Origin: an uncultured Mobiluncus sp.
GTDB taxonomy: Bacteria; Actinomycetota; Actinomycetes; Actinomycetales; Actinomycetaceae
Direction: 5' to 3'
NCBI RefSeq assembly: GCF_947087965.1
Contig: NZ_CAMUES010000009.1
Span: forward strand, 10,148 to 74,147
DNA: 64,000 nt
Position 1 is the first letter of the stretch. Each line of letters begins with the position of its first letter. A model generated the notes under the pieces. It made no database searches. It saw only the letters and a program-made list of their open reading frames with translations, and had not been told where the DNA came from. Positions 45,801 through 54,434 of this stretch are shown here, piece after piece. Both the position numbers and the translations under genes were made by a program.

Positions 45801-46112
45801 CAAGATGGTGGCCCCAAGTTTTAGGCGCGCACCGGGCTTGAGACGGCAGGCCCGACGTATCCGGTGGGTCCAGGGCAATGTTTTCCACAGTTTGTACACA
45901 GGCGCGGAACCAGGAAACGGCAAAGCGCGCAAAGTTTTTTTCGACGGCTCCAGGTGCAGATTTTGACGCGAGATTTGCGGGTCGCTCAACCCGCTCAGTC
46001 TGCCAAAAATCCCTGGAATCGCGGGCAATGCTTGGCCTGAATCGGGTCCTTTGACAACGACCCAGAGCAGCGGTGATGTCAGAGCCGCCCGTGGTTGCAA
46101 AAAATGTTCCAT
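42840..46112 (-). CDS. Orphan FHA-FtsK/SpoIIIE-type ATPase (EccC/EssC-like)
   Basis: The 1090-residue membrane ATPase has an N-terminal divergent FHA-like domain (about 15-110), two transmembrane helices (about 128-167), and an FtsK/SpoIIIE motor with Walker A GTTGAGKS (398-405), LLDYKGGAAF and Walker B LIVVDEF. A second domain near residue 660 has a degenerate P-loop, GNPSSGRTT. The layout resembles type VII secretion EssC/EccC, but no WXG100, EccB/D/E or other secretion gene lies within this window. TAACTT is 6 nt before the ATG, and a pair of DnaA boxes lies upstream. Cargo is unknown. Confidence 0.82.
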   Translation of the reverse strand: MEHFLQPRAALTSPLLWVVVKGPDSGQALPAIPGIFGRLSGLSDPQISRQNLHLEPSKKTLRALPFPGSAPVYKLWKTLPWTHRIRRACRLKPGARLKLGATILRLSHRPPDLRLTPPPAPRQFAGRTALFMFLPLLLMLGLGAFLGWRLLVILGIAAAIALVVFIRRALTVPNPEKLWLASATPLATPSQKVTAIRVFSGRKLRRRVLQIQPGETLCFTGARGTDQARWVIAQAILFGQARLSEKNPDPWRGIKPREEPGQTAPQPLVIRVFDPDETPHLETDEVGMTITADTPPPWAQRILNPSPRRRIITAAWFDSLLEALGDNPQRLNLTAIPPAESLPDLVDVSQWGQTSPEAIAQSWQTPPPGLCAQLGVSAAERPWRIDLVKEGPHALVAGTTGAGKSELLTTWLLALALRYSPRDLRFILLDYKGGAAFEALGALPHTHGVLTDLSPQLTARALASLEAFLKQRETVLSRVKARDLEHYHQLTGQRLPRILIVVDEFRALATDHPETLENLIRLATHGRSLGLHLILATQKPGGVVNGQILANTNLRIALRVRSPQDSTEILSDTRAASLPPIPGRLYWEGLTSGVAQAAWCGKADWVRHSVDQVRQAWEQSCENAPLPEIWCPDLPLATPCPPGRFALLDFPHQAHQSWRLPQTSLGIFGNPSSGRTTALATLTTTWLRQTRSVIVITPNPSAFWNRWGRLREPLASPLQRILTVFAPKDLWKLDQFMSLAANRGLEGAAVAIDRADLLADELERLYPGQGIKRLETLLSENGAGGYLLAFTAPLSAGHTAWGALAGEKFVLCPRDTVDLHSAGIESNGVRGRLSEALPAVVTPGRGVWQIGNTCATAQIGLPNCEGLAEMAGTVLRADSPDDAPTAPCGEVIVITDLPKVFSHREMPHSAQQVTLGWSSSRRDWLSLSPARRHWVVDDLAEMRPLVAQLKREYRRLGYRVIEAEDFELEHIDRDIFVVVSNSEHNTPNLNILRECVESSLKFDLTFLELRSPGLMSGNLTLSLPNFTNRKVTLARLGNTIEARHRVANYLDIEMDFVRKLQAIGEFTAIYQNGTEVGALIPPSANVTHIT

Positions 46113-46148
46113 ACCCTCAAGTTAGGGACCACAGTCGATTTTCACAAA

Positions 46149-46175
46149 CGGTTATCCACAGCCTGTGGATAACCG
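46149..46175. promoter_or_regulatory. Inverted pair of consensus DnaA boxes
   Basis: A perfect 13-bp inverted repeat with a 1-nt centre contains TTATCCACA (46152-46160) and TGTGGATAA (46164-46172), both identical to the E. coli consensus DnaA box. It occupies about -37 to -63 relative to the predicted start of the FtsK-type mRNA and lies downstream of the DJ-1 gene. It may be a DnaA regulatory or titration site; a factor-dependent hairpin is the alternative. Confidence 0.55.
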
Positions 46176-46284
46176 TAGGTGAGGACTTGTTGATAACCCT
46201 CAAAAAGTTGTGCAAAACCTGTTTAGAGCGTAGCTCTGACCCAGAGAACCAGGATAGTAACCGGAAGAACCTAAACCAGGAAAA

Positions 46285-46848
46285 TCAGTGAGTTTGGTAG
46301 CAAATCTGGGCAGCGACCTGTTGCGCCTGAGCCTCATCACGCAGCAGAGTAATAATTTCCAAAGCAAAGTCGATGGAGGAGCCCAGCGCCCGGGCGGTGA
46401 TGACCCGACCGTCGTGAATCAAGCCGGTATCGGTATAATCTGCAGCCCCCAAGCCGTCTTGGAAACCGGGATAAACCGTAGCTTTATGTTCATCGAGCAG
46501 TCCCAGTGCCCCCAATACCGTCGGTCCGGCGCATACTGCTGCCAGATTTTCCTGATGAGAACGCAGAATCTGGGACAGTTTGGATGACGCTTTGAGGTTA
46601 TCTACCCCGAGCTTACCACCAGGGATGACCAGGACTTTTTCGTCGCTGGGGGCATAGCTATTGAGGTGTACATCACAAATCAAAGGAACCTGGTGCGAGC
46701 TCACGATGGTTCGCGCCTTTTCATCATCGCCGGCGGCATCGTTGACCGCCACCGTTTGAATCTCGATTCCCCCGCGCCGCAACAAATCTACGACCAGCAG
46801 GGCTTCGCATTCTTCAACACCATTAGCAATAAAAATACTGGCTTCCAT
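46285..46848 (-). CDS. DJ-1/PfpI family protein
   Basis: The 187-residue protein has Cys106 in AAVCAGPTVLG at the nucleophile elbow and Glu15 in EECEALLVVDLLRR, the same pair as in human DJ-1. Family members act in oxidative stress defence, as glyoxalases or as chaperone-like deglycases; which applies is not readable here. AAGGAG precedes the ATG. It is divergent from ligA. Confidence 0.88.
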   Translation of the reverse strand: MEASIFIANGVEECEALLVVDLLRRGGIEIQTVAVNDAAGDDEKARTIVSSHQVPLICDVHLNSYAPSDEKVLVIPGGKLGVDNLKASSKLSQILRSHQENLAAVCAGPTVLGALGLLDEHKATVYPGFQDGLGAADYTDTGLIHDGRVITARALGSSIDFALEIITLLRDEAQAQQVAAQICYQTH

Positions 46849-47030
46849 CTCGTCTCCTTAATCATTTGTTTCATTTTCGTTCCCAGTTTACAAGGAGGCG
46901 GGTTAATTTGAGACCCCAGGAACTTCGTAAGTTCCACCGCAAGTTGTGAGAGCACGGAGTATTTACCGGAAAGTCCCGGGTACGCCAAGGTCCAAATTTT
47001 GCCTTTCCGGGTTGGCCTTAAGATGGAATC

Positions 47031-49424
47031 GTGAAGAAAAAAACCTCCCTCCCTGAGGCTGCTTTAGCCCAACATGCTGACCTGGTGGACCAAATCGAGG
47101 CGGCACGCACGGACTACTACGACGAAACTCCAGAAACCGGCGTGACCCGGCTGAGTGATGCGGAATATGACGCCCTGTTCGTACAACTCCAGCTGTTGGA
47201 GGCGGCCTATCCCGGTCTGGTGACCCCGGACTCGCCAACGCAAACGGTCGGGGGTGGCGGGCAAACGGCTAGCTCGGAGGGGTTCCCCCCGCATCGCCAC
47301 CTGCAACAGATGGGGTCTATCGATGACGTTTTCTCTTACGCGGAGGTTGACGCGTGGTGGGCGCGGGTGGAAAAGAGCCTCGAGAGCCAGGATTTCTCGG
47401 TTTCTGCCGAGGTCAAGGTGGATGGGGTGGCGATGAGTTTGACCTACCTTCACGGTACGCTCGCGGTCGGGGCTACGCGCGGGGACGGCTTTACCGGCGA
47501 GGACGTGACTGAAAACGTGAAAACCATCGCGACCGTGCCGGTGCGGCTCGATGGTGAAAAAGTGCCGGAACTGGTGGAAATTCGCGGCGAAGTGTACTTG
47601 CCGTTGGCGGATTTTGCCGCTCTGAATGCGGCCCGCGAACAGGACGGAGAAAAACTGTTTGCCAATCCGCGCAACGCGGCCACCGGCTCTTTGAAACAAA
47701 AAGATCCCGCCCAAGCCGCTAAACGTCCCCTCGCGTTTTTAGCCCACGGGGTCGGGGAAGTGCGTTGGGCTAGCCCCGGTGCAGTGGCGCAGCTGGAGAC
47801 CCAAGAGGACTTTTATGAGCTATTGGAGTCGTGGGGTTTGCATTCCGTGCGGGAGACTCCAGCCAGCTTGGGGCTGCCTTTGGCAGGAATGCACTCCCTG
47901 GCTGAGGTCCATGCGGTTTTAGACCAGATGACGGCGCATCGCCACGATTTTGCCCACCAGATTGACGGCGTGGTGCTGAAAGTCGACAGCTTTGCGCAAC
48001 GGGACGCCCTGGGGTCGACGGCGCGGGCGCCGCGGTGGGCGTGCGCCTACAAGTTCCCTCCCGAAGAGGTCCACACCCGTTTGCTGGGTATAGAGGTGCA
48101 GGTGGGGCGGACCGGACGAGTCACACCTTTCGGGGTAATGGAGCGGGTCTTGGTTGACGGCTCCTACGTTTCGCGCGCCACGCTGCATAACGCCAAAGAA
48201 GTGGCCCGCAAAGACGTGCGGCCCGGCGACACTGTCGTGTTGCGTAAAGCGGGGGACATTATCCCCGAAATTTTAGGGCCGGTAATGTCCCTTAGACCAG
48301 CGAGCCTGCCCCAATGGGTGATGCCCGACACCTGCCCCTCCTGCGGGACCAGGCTCGGAGCGCAAAAGGAAGGTGACATTGATCTGCGCTGTCCCAATCA
48401 GTCGGGGTGCCCGGCACAAATCACCGAGAGGCTCATTCACGTGGGTTCGCGCAACGCCTTGGATATTGAAGGCTTGGGGGAGGAAGGCGCTCTAGCGCTG
48501 ACCCAACCGGAGTTCGGGCGCGGCGATGTGGCCGCTGCTCTCGCGGCGGGGGGTCGTTGTGAGCTGGAGGACGGAACCATTATCGCTGTTCAGCCTGGTC
48601 AGGGACTCGGCCTCGAAGCCATCGAGGATCTCTTGCCGCCCGTTCAGTCCCCGGTCCTGACTTCGGAGGCGGGTTTGTTTGCCTTGCAGCCTGAGGATTT
48701 GCGTGACGTGATGGTGTGGCGCGAGATGCCGGGCACGTCCGGTCGGGATTGGCAACAGGTTCGGTTCTTTTGGGCGAAACCGAAACCATTGCCGAAAGCC
48801 GCTCAGGAGGCTACCGGGCAGCGTCTCGGGCCTCCCGTGGCTGGGAAAGTCGTCCAGACGTTTTTTGAACAGCTACAAGCCGCGAAGTCAAAAGAACTAT
48901 GGCGGGTTCTGGTGGCCCTGTCCATTCGGCATCTGGGTCCGGTCGCGGCTCGGACCATAGCCCGACAGTTTGCCACGATGTCGGCTATCCGAGCCGCTAG
49001 CGTGGAACAGCTCGGTGAAGTTGAGGGAGTTGGCGAGGTCATCGCCGCCTCTATCCACGACTGGTTCACAGTGCCGTGGCATCAAGAAATCGTGGATGCT
49101 TGGGAAGCCGCGGGAGTTGGGGCAGTCAGCCAATCCGAAGCGGCGAGCGGAACCGCTCTGGCTGGTGGGGGTCTGGCGCCAACCCTGGCCGGCCTGACCG
49201 TGGTCATCACCGGAAACGTCCCCGGCTACACTCGTGAATCCGCCCAGTTAGCGGTAGAAGCCCGCGGAGGGAAAGCGGCCGGTTCGGTATCGAAAAAAAC
49301 CGACTTGGTCGTGGCCGGTGCCGGCGCGGGGTCAAAACTGGCCAAAGCCCAGGCACTAGGCATTCCCGTCATCGAATCTGCTGACTTCAACGCCCTGCTG
49401 GAAAAGGGCTTGTCGCGAACCTAA
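47031..49424 (+). CDS. ligA: NAD-dependent DNA ligase LigA
   Basis: LigA seals nicks with NAD. The 797-residue protein has adenylation domain Lys129 in AEVKVDGVAMS, OB domain (GRTGRVTPFGVME), a Cys4 zinc finger (CPSCG then RCPNQSGCPAQ, about 425-455), HhH repeats and a C-terminal BRCT domain (about 715-797). It is about 110 residues longer than E. coli LigA because of inserts around the HhH domain (about 475-510 and 560-605). The GTG start has TAAGAT 6 nt upstream and no RBS. Confidence 0.95.
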   Translation: MKKKTSLPEAALAQHADLVDQIEAARTDYYDETPETGVTRLSDAEYDALFVQLQLLEAAYPGLVTPDSPTQTVGGGGQTASSEGFPPHRHLQQMGSIDDVFSYAEVDAWWARVEKSLESQDFSVSAEVKVDGVAMSLTYLHGTLAVGATRGDGFTGEDVTENVKTIATVPVRLDGEKVPELVEIRGEVYLPLADFAALNAAREQDGEKLFANPRNAATGSLKQKDPAQAAKRPLAFLAHGVGEVRWASPGAVAQLETQEDFYELLESWGLHSVRETPASLGLPLAGMHSLAEVHAVLDQMTAHRHDFAHQIDGVVLKVDSFAQRDALGSTARAPRWACAYKFPPEEVHTRLLGIEVQVGRTGRVTPFGVMERVLVDGSYVSRATLHNAKEVARKDVRPGDTVVLRKAGDIIPEILGPVMSLRPASLPQWVMPDTCPSCGTRLGAQKEGDIDLRCPNQSGCPAQITERLIHVGSRNALDIEGLGEEGALALTQPEFGRGDVAAALAAGGRCELEDGTIIAVQPGQGLGLEAIEDLLPPVQSPVLTSEAGLFALQPEDLRDVMVWREMPGTSGRDWQQVRFFWAKPKPLPKAAQEATGQRLGPPVAGKVVQTFFEQLQAAKSKELWRVLVALSIRHLGPVAARTIARQFATMSAIRAASVEQLGEVEGVGEVIAASIHDWFTVPWHQEIVDAWEAAGVGAVSQSEAASGTALAGGGLAPTLAGLTVVITGNVPGYTRESAQLAVEARGGKAAGSVSKKTDLVVAGAGAGSKLAKAQALGIPVIESADFNALLEKGLSRT

Positions 49425-49550
49425 GCCAGTCCTGTGATGGGCGGCAGTCCGGGGTCGAGGCGTGGACAGCTTGGTTCTGAGTGCGGGGCGAGCTGCGGGT
49501 TGCCCCCGGCGGATTGCTGACGTGTGGGCGAAATCCCAGAATACCCAGCT

Positions 49551-50906
49551 CTACAAAACCGAGCCGAGCGGGCGTAACAGACGCTCAATAACCCGATTGA
49601 CTACGGGTCGTTCCTCCCACTGCTCCAGGGTGAGCTGCCGAGCGTTAGTGAGGTCATTGAGGAACACTTGTTCCATCTGGTCGGCCAGGTCGGTGGAAAA
49701 AATCTCCATATTAATTTCATAGTTGCCGGTCATGGACAGGCGGTCGATGTTTGCGGTTCCAATCGTGGTCCAGCATCCGTCGGCGGTCGCCGTCTTGGCG
49801 TGGACCATAGCCTCCTGGTAGAGCCAGATTTCCACCCCGGCTTCCAGCATCGGGGAATAATATGAGCGAGCCACCCAGTCAGCCGCGATATGGTTGGAAG
49901 TTTCCGGCATCAGCACTTTAATATCCACTCCGCGCCACGCTGCCGCAATGAGTTCATCCAAAATATCCTGGTCGGGGATGAAGTAAGCCTGAGTAATCCA
50001 AAACCTCTTTTGAGCCTTGTTTAACGCTTTGATATACAGGCCGCGGACGGGGAACAGCAAACGGTTAGGTTCGTTGCGTGCTACTTCGATTTCAGGAATC
50101 CACTGGCGGGACATAAATTGGGGCAGCTTAGGCAGGTGCCGGGTTTTATGGGCGTTCCAAAAATCGGTGAAGGCGTCGGTCAGTTTCCACACCGACGGGC
50201 CGTTGACACGCAGGTGGGTATCGCGCCACTGGGTCGCATAGAGCGAACCGATATTGTACCCACCAATAAACCCGACCTTATTGTCAACGGTGAGGAGTTT
50301 GCGGTGGTCGCGCCCGGTGGAACGTAGCGAGAGAAAGAACGAACGAAACAGTCCGAAACGCAGAACGTGCAGGTTACGCAGATGAGGGAAACGGGTCATG
50401 GCGGAGGGAATATTGATGTTGCCAAAAGCGTCCCAGATAATGAAGACCTCGACCCCGCGCTTCGCCGCATCAATCAAAGCCTCTTTGAACAAATGCCCGA
50501 TTTCGTCATTCTTCCAGATGAAAGTTTCAAAGAAGACGTGAGATTGCGCCGAACGGATGGCTTGCAGCATCGCGGTGTATACCTCAATCCCCGAGGTGTA
50601 GACCTGCATCTTGTTCTCGTCGAAACTGATTTCGGGAAGTTGGGTAATCGGAAAAGGCTTGACAGTGGACTGGCGCCAGGTTCTCAGAGTATCGATAACG
50701 ACTGTTATCGCCCCGGCTATGAGCTCAAACAGCAGAAACCCACCAAAAAATCGTGCCAACACTTTGGGTAGTTCCTGAGGGGTCTTTACAGCCAGTTCAG
50801 AAAGCTGGGTAAAGAAACGGGCAATTTGGCGGAATGCCTCGCCGCGGGGCTTGGCATTGCTTTGCTTAAGAATTTCTTGCATTGGGTTTTTCGTTTGTTT
50901 CCTCAT
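49551..50906 (-). CDS. cls: Cardiolipin synthase (phospholipase D family)
   Basis: The 451-residue protein has one N-terminal hydrophobic helix (about 48-70) and two HKD motifs: DHRKLLTVDNKVGFIGG and VHAKTATADGCWTTIG. It condenses phosphatidylglycerol, or PG with CDP-DAG, to cardiolipin at the membrane. Most cardiolipin synthases have two N-terminal helices; this one shows a single clear helix. GGAAGG precedes the ATG at about 9 nt. It is convergent with ligA. Confidence 0.88.
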   Translation of the reverse strand: MRKQTKNPMQEILKQSNAKPRGEAFRQIARFFTQLSELAVKTPQELPKVLARFFGGFLLFELIAGAITVVIDTLRTWRQSTVKPFPITQLPEISFDENKMQVYTSGIEVYTAMLQAIRSAQSHVFFETFIWKNDEIGHLFKEALIDAAKRGVEVFIIWDAFGNINIPSAMTRFPHLRNLHVLRFGLFRSFFLSLRSTGRDHRKLLTVDNKVGFIGGYNIGSLYATQWRDTHLRVNGPSVWKLTDAFTDFWNAHKTRHLPKLPQFMSRQWIPEIEVARNEPNRLLFPVRGLYIKALNKAQKRFWITQAYFIPDQDILDELIAAAWRGVDIKVLMPETSNHIAADWVARSYYSPMLEAGVEIWLYQEAMVHAKTATADGCWTTIGTANIDRLSMTGNYEINMEIFSTDLADQMEQVFLNDLTNARQLTLEQWEERPVVNRVIERLLRPLGSVL

Positions 50907-51020
50907 GCCGACATTCCTTCCACACTAGAAGTTTAGAGGATAAACCCAACAAAAACAGAAGGGAGAACAGTTATCATGGGGGCGAAGCATTCGTTAGCGT
51001 GTATTGATGAGGACAAAGTT

Positions 51021-52562
51021 ATGCTCCACGTGCGTCTCACCTCCTGTAGAATCGCGGTGTCGATAGCCGTTGTCTTAACGTTTGGTTTAGCATTGACGTC
51101 TGTTGCTCAGCCATCGACGAGTTATGCCGGAACAAATCTCGAGTTAACCCGGATTGCTGGCAACTCAAGGATTGAAACTGCAGCCAAAGTAGCCCAGCAT
51201 TTTTGGCCTAGTCCAAATGTAGTTTTTGTGGCTAGATATGATGTGGCTGCTGATGCTCTAGCTGCTGGTTCTTTAGATGAGGGTCCTATTTTGTTGGCTC
51301 GTCCCGATGGCATAGGCAATGACGCCTCTCTGGAGTATCTGCGTTCCAAGCATCCTTCCCAGGTTATTGCGCTCGGGGGACAAGGCGCCGTCCCGGAAAC
51401 CGTGTTGCAGGAATTTGCGCAAGCAGCTGCAGGAGCATCGACTGCGCGAATCCAAGGGGAAAATCGTCAGGAAACCTCCTTAGAAATCGCCAAACGTTCC
51501 GCACAGGGAAAGTGTCCTACAGAGATTTATCTCGCCGGTGCGTTTGGATCGGATGGCCAAGGTTCTCCCGACGCAGTTGCAGCCGGAGCACTGTCCAATC
51601 CGCTGCTGTTGGTTTCCGAATCCTCAGGCCTAACCGCAAACCAACGCCAATATGTTGATAGTTGCGTTGCTCAAGGTACTCAAGTTGCTCAGCTTGGGGG
51701 CAGGAATTTGCATTATCCTGCTGCTTTTTCTCTGGATGGAGCAAATCGCTATGAAACGGCCGCGGCTATTTCCGGCTATGCGCAGTCTTCAAGAGTTTGG
51801 CAGCCTATGCTTTCCGCCTTTGGTTACGGCGTTTCGGGGGCAAACAAGGGCGAAGCTCCCTCTCGGATCAGAGTCATTGTAGCCAGGGGAGACAATTTCG
51901 CAGATGCTATAGTGGCGGGTTCGGTGCCTTTTGCCTCTATCTTGCTGACCAACAGTCAAACTCTTGCCGAAGCTGCCGGAGGAATGCTTCTGGGAAACAG
52001 TGCCAATAGTACTGTTTATATTTTTGGAGGCGAAGGGGCAGTAGCTGCCTCGGTGGAACAGGAAATCATCTCTGCTTTGCAAGGAAACTGGATTCCCTGG
52101 CGTCTTCGCCCCACCATCAGCGAACCGGAGAAGTGTCCCGTTACAAAACCGGAATGGGAGTCTCAAGGGCTGCAACACGTTGCTCTAGTCGGGTTGCGCT
52201 GCGTGTCTCGAGACATTGGTGGGTTCCGGTGGATTTCCGGCAAGCGCGGTAATCCAAATACGGATTCGGGTGATCATCCTCGCGGATTGGCCATAGATTT
52301 GCCTATTGCCGGGGCTGGTCCCTGGTCAAGTCAAGCCGCCATAGATTACGGGAACCGTATCGTGTCGTATTTCACAGCCAACGGAGAGCTACTGCACGTC
52401 AAATACATCATCTTCCGGAACACGATTTATCAGGCTTCAGGGTTTGAAGGCGAACTGATGAAAGAACCGGAACTGGCCACCAATGTTACGCAAGATCACT
52501 TTGACCATGTGCACATTAGTTTCTTTGACCCCGCGGAACTGGAAATGATGGAACAACCCTGA
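51021..52562 (+). CDS. Secreted cell-wall-binding (CWB2) protein with a peptidase M15-like C-terminal domain
   Basis: The start chosen is the ATG at 51021, with GAGGA 7 nt upstream; the frame reaches ATG 50976, also with an RBS-like AGGGAG. From 51021 a signal peptide (about 36 residues, ending TSYA) precedes three CWB2 repeats (RIAGNSRIETAA, GENRQETSLEIA, GANRYETAAAIS). The C-terminal domain (about 390-510) has SGDHPRGLAIDLP and DHFDHVHISF, the HxxGxAxD and HxH zinc-site pattern of M15/VanY-like DD-peptidases. It is probably wall-associated and acts on peptidoglycan. Base composition is visibly less GC-rich than in its neighbours. Confidence 0.82.
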   Translation: MLHVRLTSCRIAVSIAVVLTFGLALTSVAQPSTSYAGTNLELTRIAGNSRIETAAKVAQHFWPSPNVVFVARYDVAADALAAGSLDEGPILLARPDGIGNDASLEYLRSKHPSQVIALGGQGAVPETVLQEFAQAAAGASTARIQGENRQETSLEIAKRSAQGKCPTEIYLAGAFGSDGQGSPDAVAAGALSNPLLLVSESSGLTANQRQYVDSCVAQGTQVAQLGGRNLHYPAAFSLDGANRYETAAAISGYAQSSRVWQPMLSAFGYGVSGANKGEAPSRIRVIVARGDNFADAIVAGSVPFASILLTNSQTLAEAAGGMLLGNSANSTVYIFGGEGAVAASVEQEIISALQGNWIPWRLRPTISEPEKCPVTKPEWESQGLQHVALVGLRCVSRDIGGFRWISGKRGNPNTDSGDHPRGLAIDLPIAGAGPWSSQAAIDYGNRIVSYFTANGELLHVKYIIFRNTIYQASGFEGELMKEPELATNVTQDHFDHVHISFFDPAELEMMEQP

Positions 52563-52610
52563 GCAAATAGGGTTAAGCGCCGCGCTGCGTTTTTCGCTAG
52601 ACTCAGTAAT

Positions 52611-52907
52611 ATGTCGACTATTGATGCTGATGAAGTGAGGCGCGTCGCTGGCTTGGCCCGAATTGCGCTGACCGAGGAAGAAATCCACAAATTCGCCGCT
52701 GAACTGGATGTAATTACCCAGGCGGTAGCGAAAGTCAACGAGGTAGCGAAACCGGATATTCCGGCGACGTCGCACCCAATTCCGCTTACGAACGTGTGGC
52801 GTGAGGACGAGGTGGGTCAATGCCTCGACCACGATGAGGTACTTCAGGCCGCCCCGCAGCCAGACCGCGGTATGTTCGGCGTGCCCAAGATTATCGGGGA
52901 GGAGTAA
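52611..52907 (+). CDS. gatC: Asp-tRNA(Asn)/Glu-tRNA(Gln) amidotransferase subunit C
   Basis: The 98-residue GatC clamps GatA and GatB together. DEVRRVAGLARIALTEEEI is the family N-terminus, and the C-terminal tail APQPDRGMFGVPKII is typical. TAGACT lies 7 nt before the ATG and no RBS is visible, so the gatCAB mRNA is probably leaderless. gatA follows after 3 nt. Confidence 0.95.
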   Translation: MSTIDADEVRRVAGLARIALTEEEIHKFAAELDVITQAVAKVNEVAKPDIPATSHPIPLTNVWREDEVGQCLDHDEVLQAAPQPDRGMFGVPKIIGEE

Positions 52908-52910
52908 CTT

Positions 52911-54434
52911 ATGAGTAACACAGAACTTTACCTGTTGTCTGCCCACGATTTGGCCGCGAAGCTGGCTGCGAAAGAAGTCACCAGCGAGGAACTGGTGCGA
53001 GTGTTTGCCGACCGGATTGAACACCTCGATAAGGACATTCACGCTTTCCTCTTCGTCGATGTGGACGGGGCGCTGCAAACCGCTAAACGGGTGGACGCGG
53101 ACCGCGCCGCTGGCAAGAAACTGCATCCTTTTGCGGGCGTGCCGATTGCAATCAAAGACAACATGGTGCAGCGTGGCAAGCCCACCACCTGCGCTTCAAA
53201 AATCTTGGAAGGCTGGCTGCCACCCTATGACGCCACCATCGTGCTAAAGCTCCAGGAAGCGGGACTGCCCATCCTGGGAAAAACCAACATGGACGAGTTC
53301 GCCATGGGATCGTCTACTGAGCACTCGGCTTTCGGCCCGACCCGCAACCCGTGGGATTTGGAGCGGATTCCGGGCGGATCAGGCGGCGGCTCGGCGGCCG
53401 CGGTGGGAGCTTTTATGGTGCCGTGGGCGCTGGGTTCGGACACGGGTGGTTCTATCCGCCAGCCTGGAGCTGTCACCGGTACCGTGGGCGCGAAACCGAC
53501 CTATGGGGCGGTTTCCCGTTACGGTTTGATTGCGATGGGTTCCTCCCTGGACCAGATTGGCCCGGTTACTCGTGATGTGCGCGATGCGGCGGCGCTGCAG
53601 ATGATTATTGGGGGACACGATCCGCTGGATTCCACGTCTTTGGACGAGCCAGTACCGGATATCACCGGAGCATTGGCCGACATTGGCACAGATGCATCCG
53701 GTCTGCGTGTCGGGGTCGTCAAGCAACTGCAAGGCGAAGGTTACCAGGCTGGAGTGTTGCAGCGTTTCCAGCAGGCTGTGGAGCGTCTACAAAAGGCGGG
53801 GGCGAACGTAGTCGAAGTGGATTGCCCCTCCTTTGAGTACGCTTTGGCGGCCTATTACCTGATTATGCCGGCAGAAGTGTCGTCTAACCTGGCTCGTTTC
53901 GATGGGGTACGTTACGGTCTGCGGGTGTTGCCGCAGGATGGTGAAGTCACCACCGAACGCATGATGGCGGCGACTCGTGAGGCGGGCTTTGGAGATGAAG
54001 TGAAGCGCCGCATTATTTTGGGTACTCACGTTTTGTCAGCAGGCTACTATGACGCTTACTACGGTTCGGCGCAAAAGGTACGTACGCTGCTGCAGCGCGA
54101 CCTGGCGGCAGCTTTTGAACAGTGTGATGTGCTGCTGACTCCCACCGCTCCGACCACCGCTTTCAAGTTTGGCGACAAGCTCGACGATCCGATGAGTATG
54201 TACCTCAACGATGTAGCGACTATTCCCGCCAACTTGGCTGGGATTCCCGGTATTTCGATTCCTGCCGGGGTGGCCGCGGAAGATGGTCTGCCCGTAGGGG
54301 TACAGATTCTCGCTCCCGCCCGTGGAGACGTCACCATGTATGAGGTGGCAGCCCGCATGGAAGCCCAACTGGCAGAGTCTAGTGAGCCGATGCCGCCCTG
54401 CCCGGCCGCGGCATGGAAGGAGAGCGCAAAATGA
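52911..54434 (+). CDS. gatA: Asp-tRNA(Asn)/Glu-tRNA(Gln) amidotransferase subunit A
   Basis: GatA liberates ammonia from glutamine or asparagine. The 507-residue amidase-signature protein has the Ser-cisSer-Lys triad: Lys in VPIAIKDNM, Ser residues in GGSGGGSAAA and SDTGGSIRQPG. GGGGAGGAG at the end of gatC serves as its RBS. The stop overlaps the gatB start (ATGA). Confidence 0.97.
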   Translation: MSNTELYLLSAHDLAAKLAAKEVTSEELVRVFADRIEHLDKDIHAFLFVDVDGALQTAKRVDADRAAGKKLHPFAGVPIAIKDNMVQRGKPTTCASKILEGWLPPYDATIVLKLQEAGLPILGKTNMDEFAMGSSTEHSAFGPTRNPWDLERIPGGSGGGSAAAVGAFMVPWALGSDTGGSIRQPGAVTGTVGAKPTYGAVSRYGLIAMGSSLDQIGPVTRDVRDAAALQMIIGGHDPLDSTSLDEPVPDITGALADIGTDASGLRVGVVKQLQGEGYQAGVLQRFQQAVERLQKAGANVVEVDCPSFEYALAAYYLIMPAEVSSNLARFDGVRYGLRVLPQDGEVTTERMMAATREAGFGDEVKRRIILGTHVLSAGYYDAYYGSAQKVRTLLQRDLAAAFEQCDVLLTPTAPTTAFKFGDKLDDPMSMYLNDVATIPANLAGIPGISIPAGVAAEDGLPVGVQILAPARGDVTMYEVAARMEAQLAESSEPMPPCPAAAWKESAK

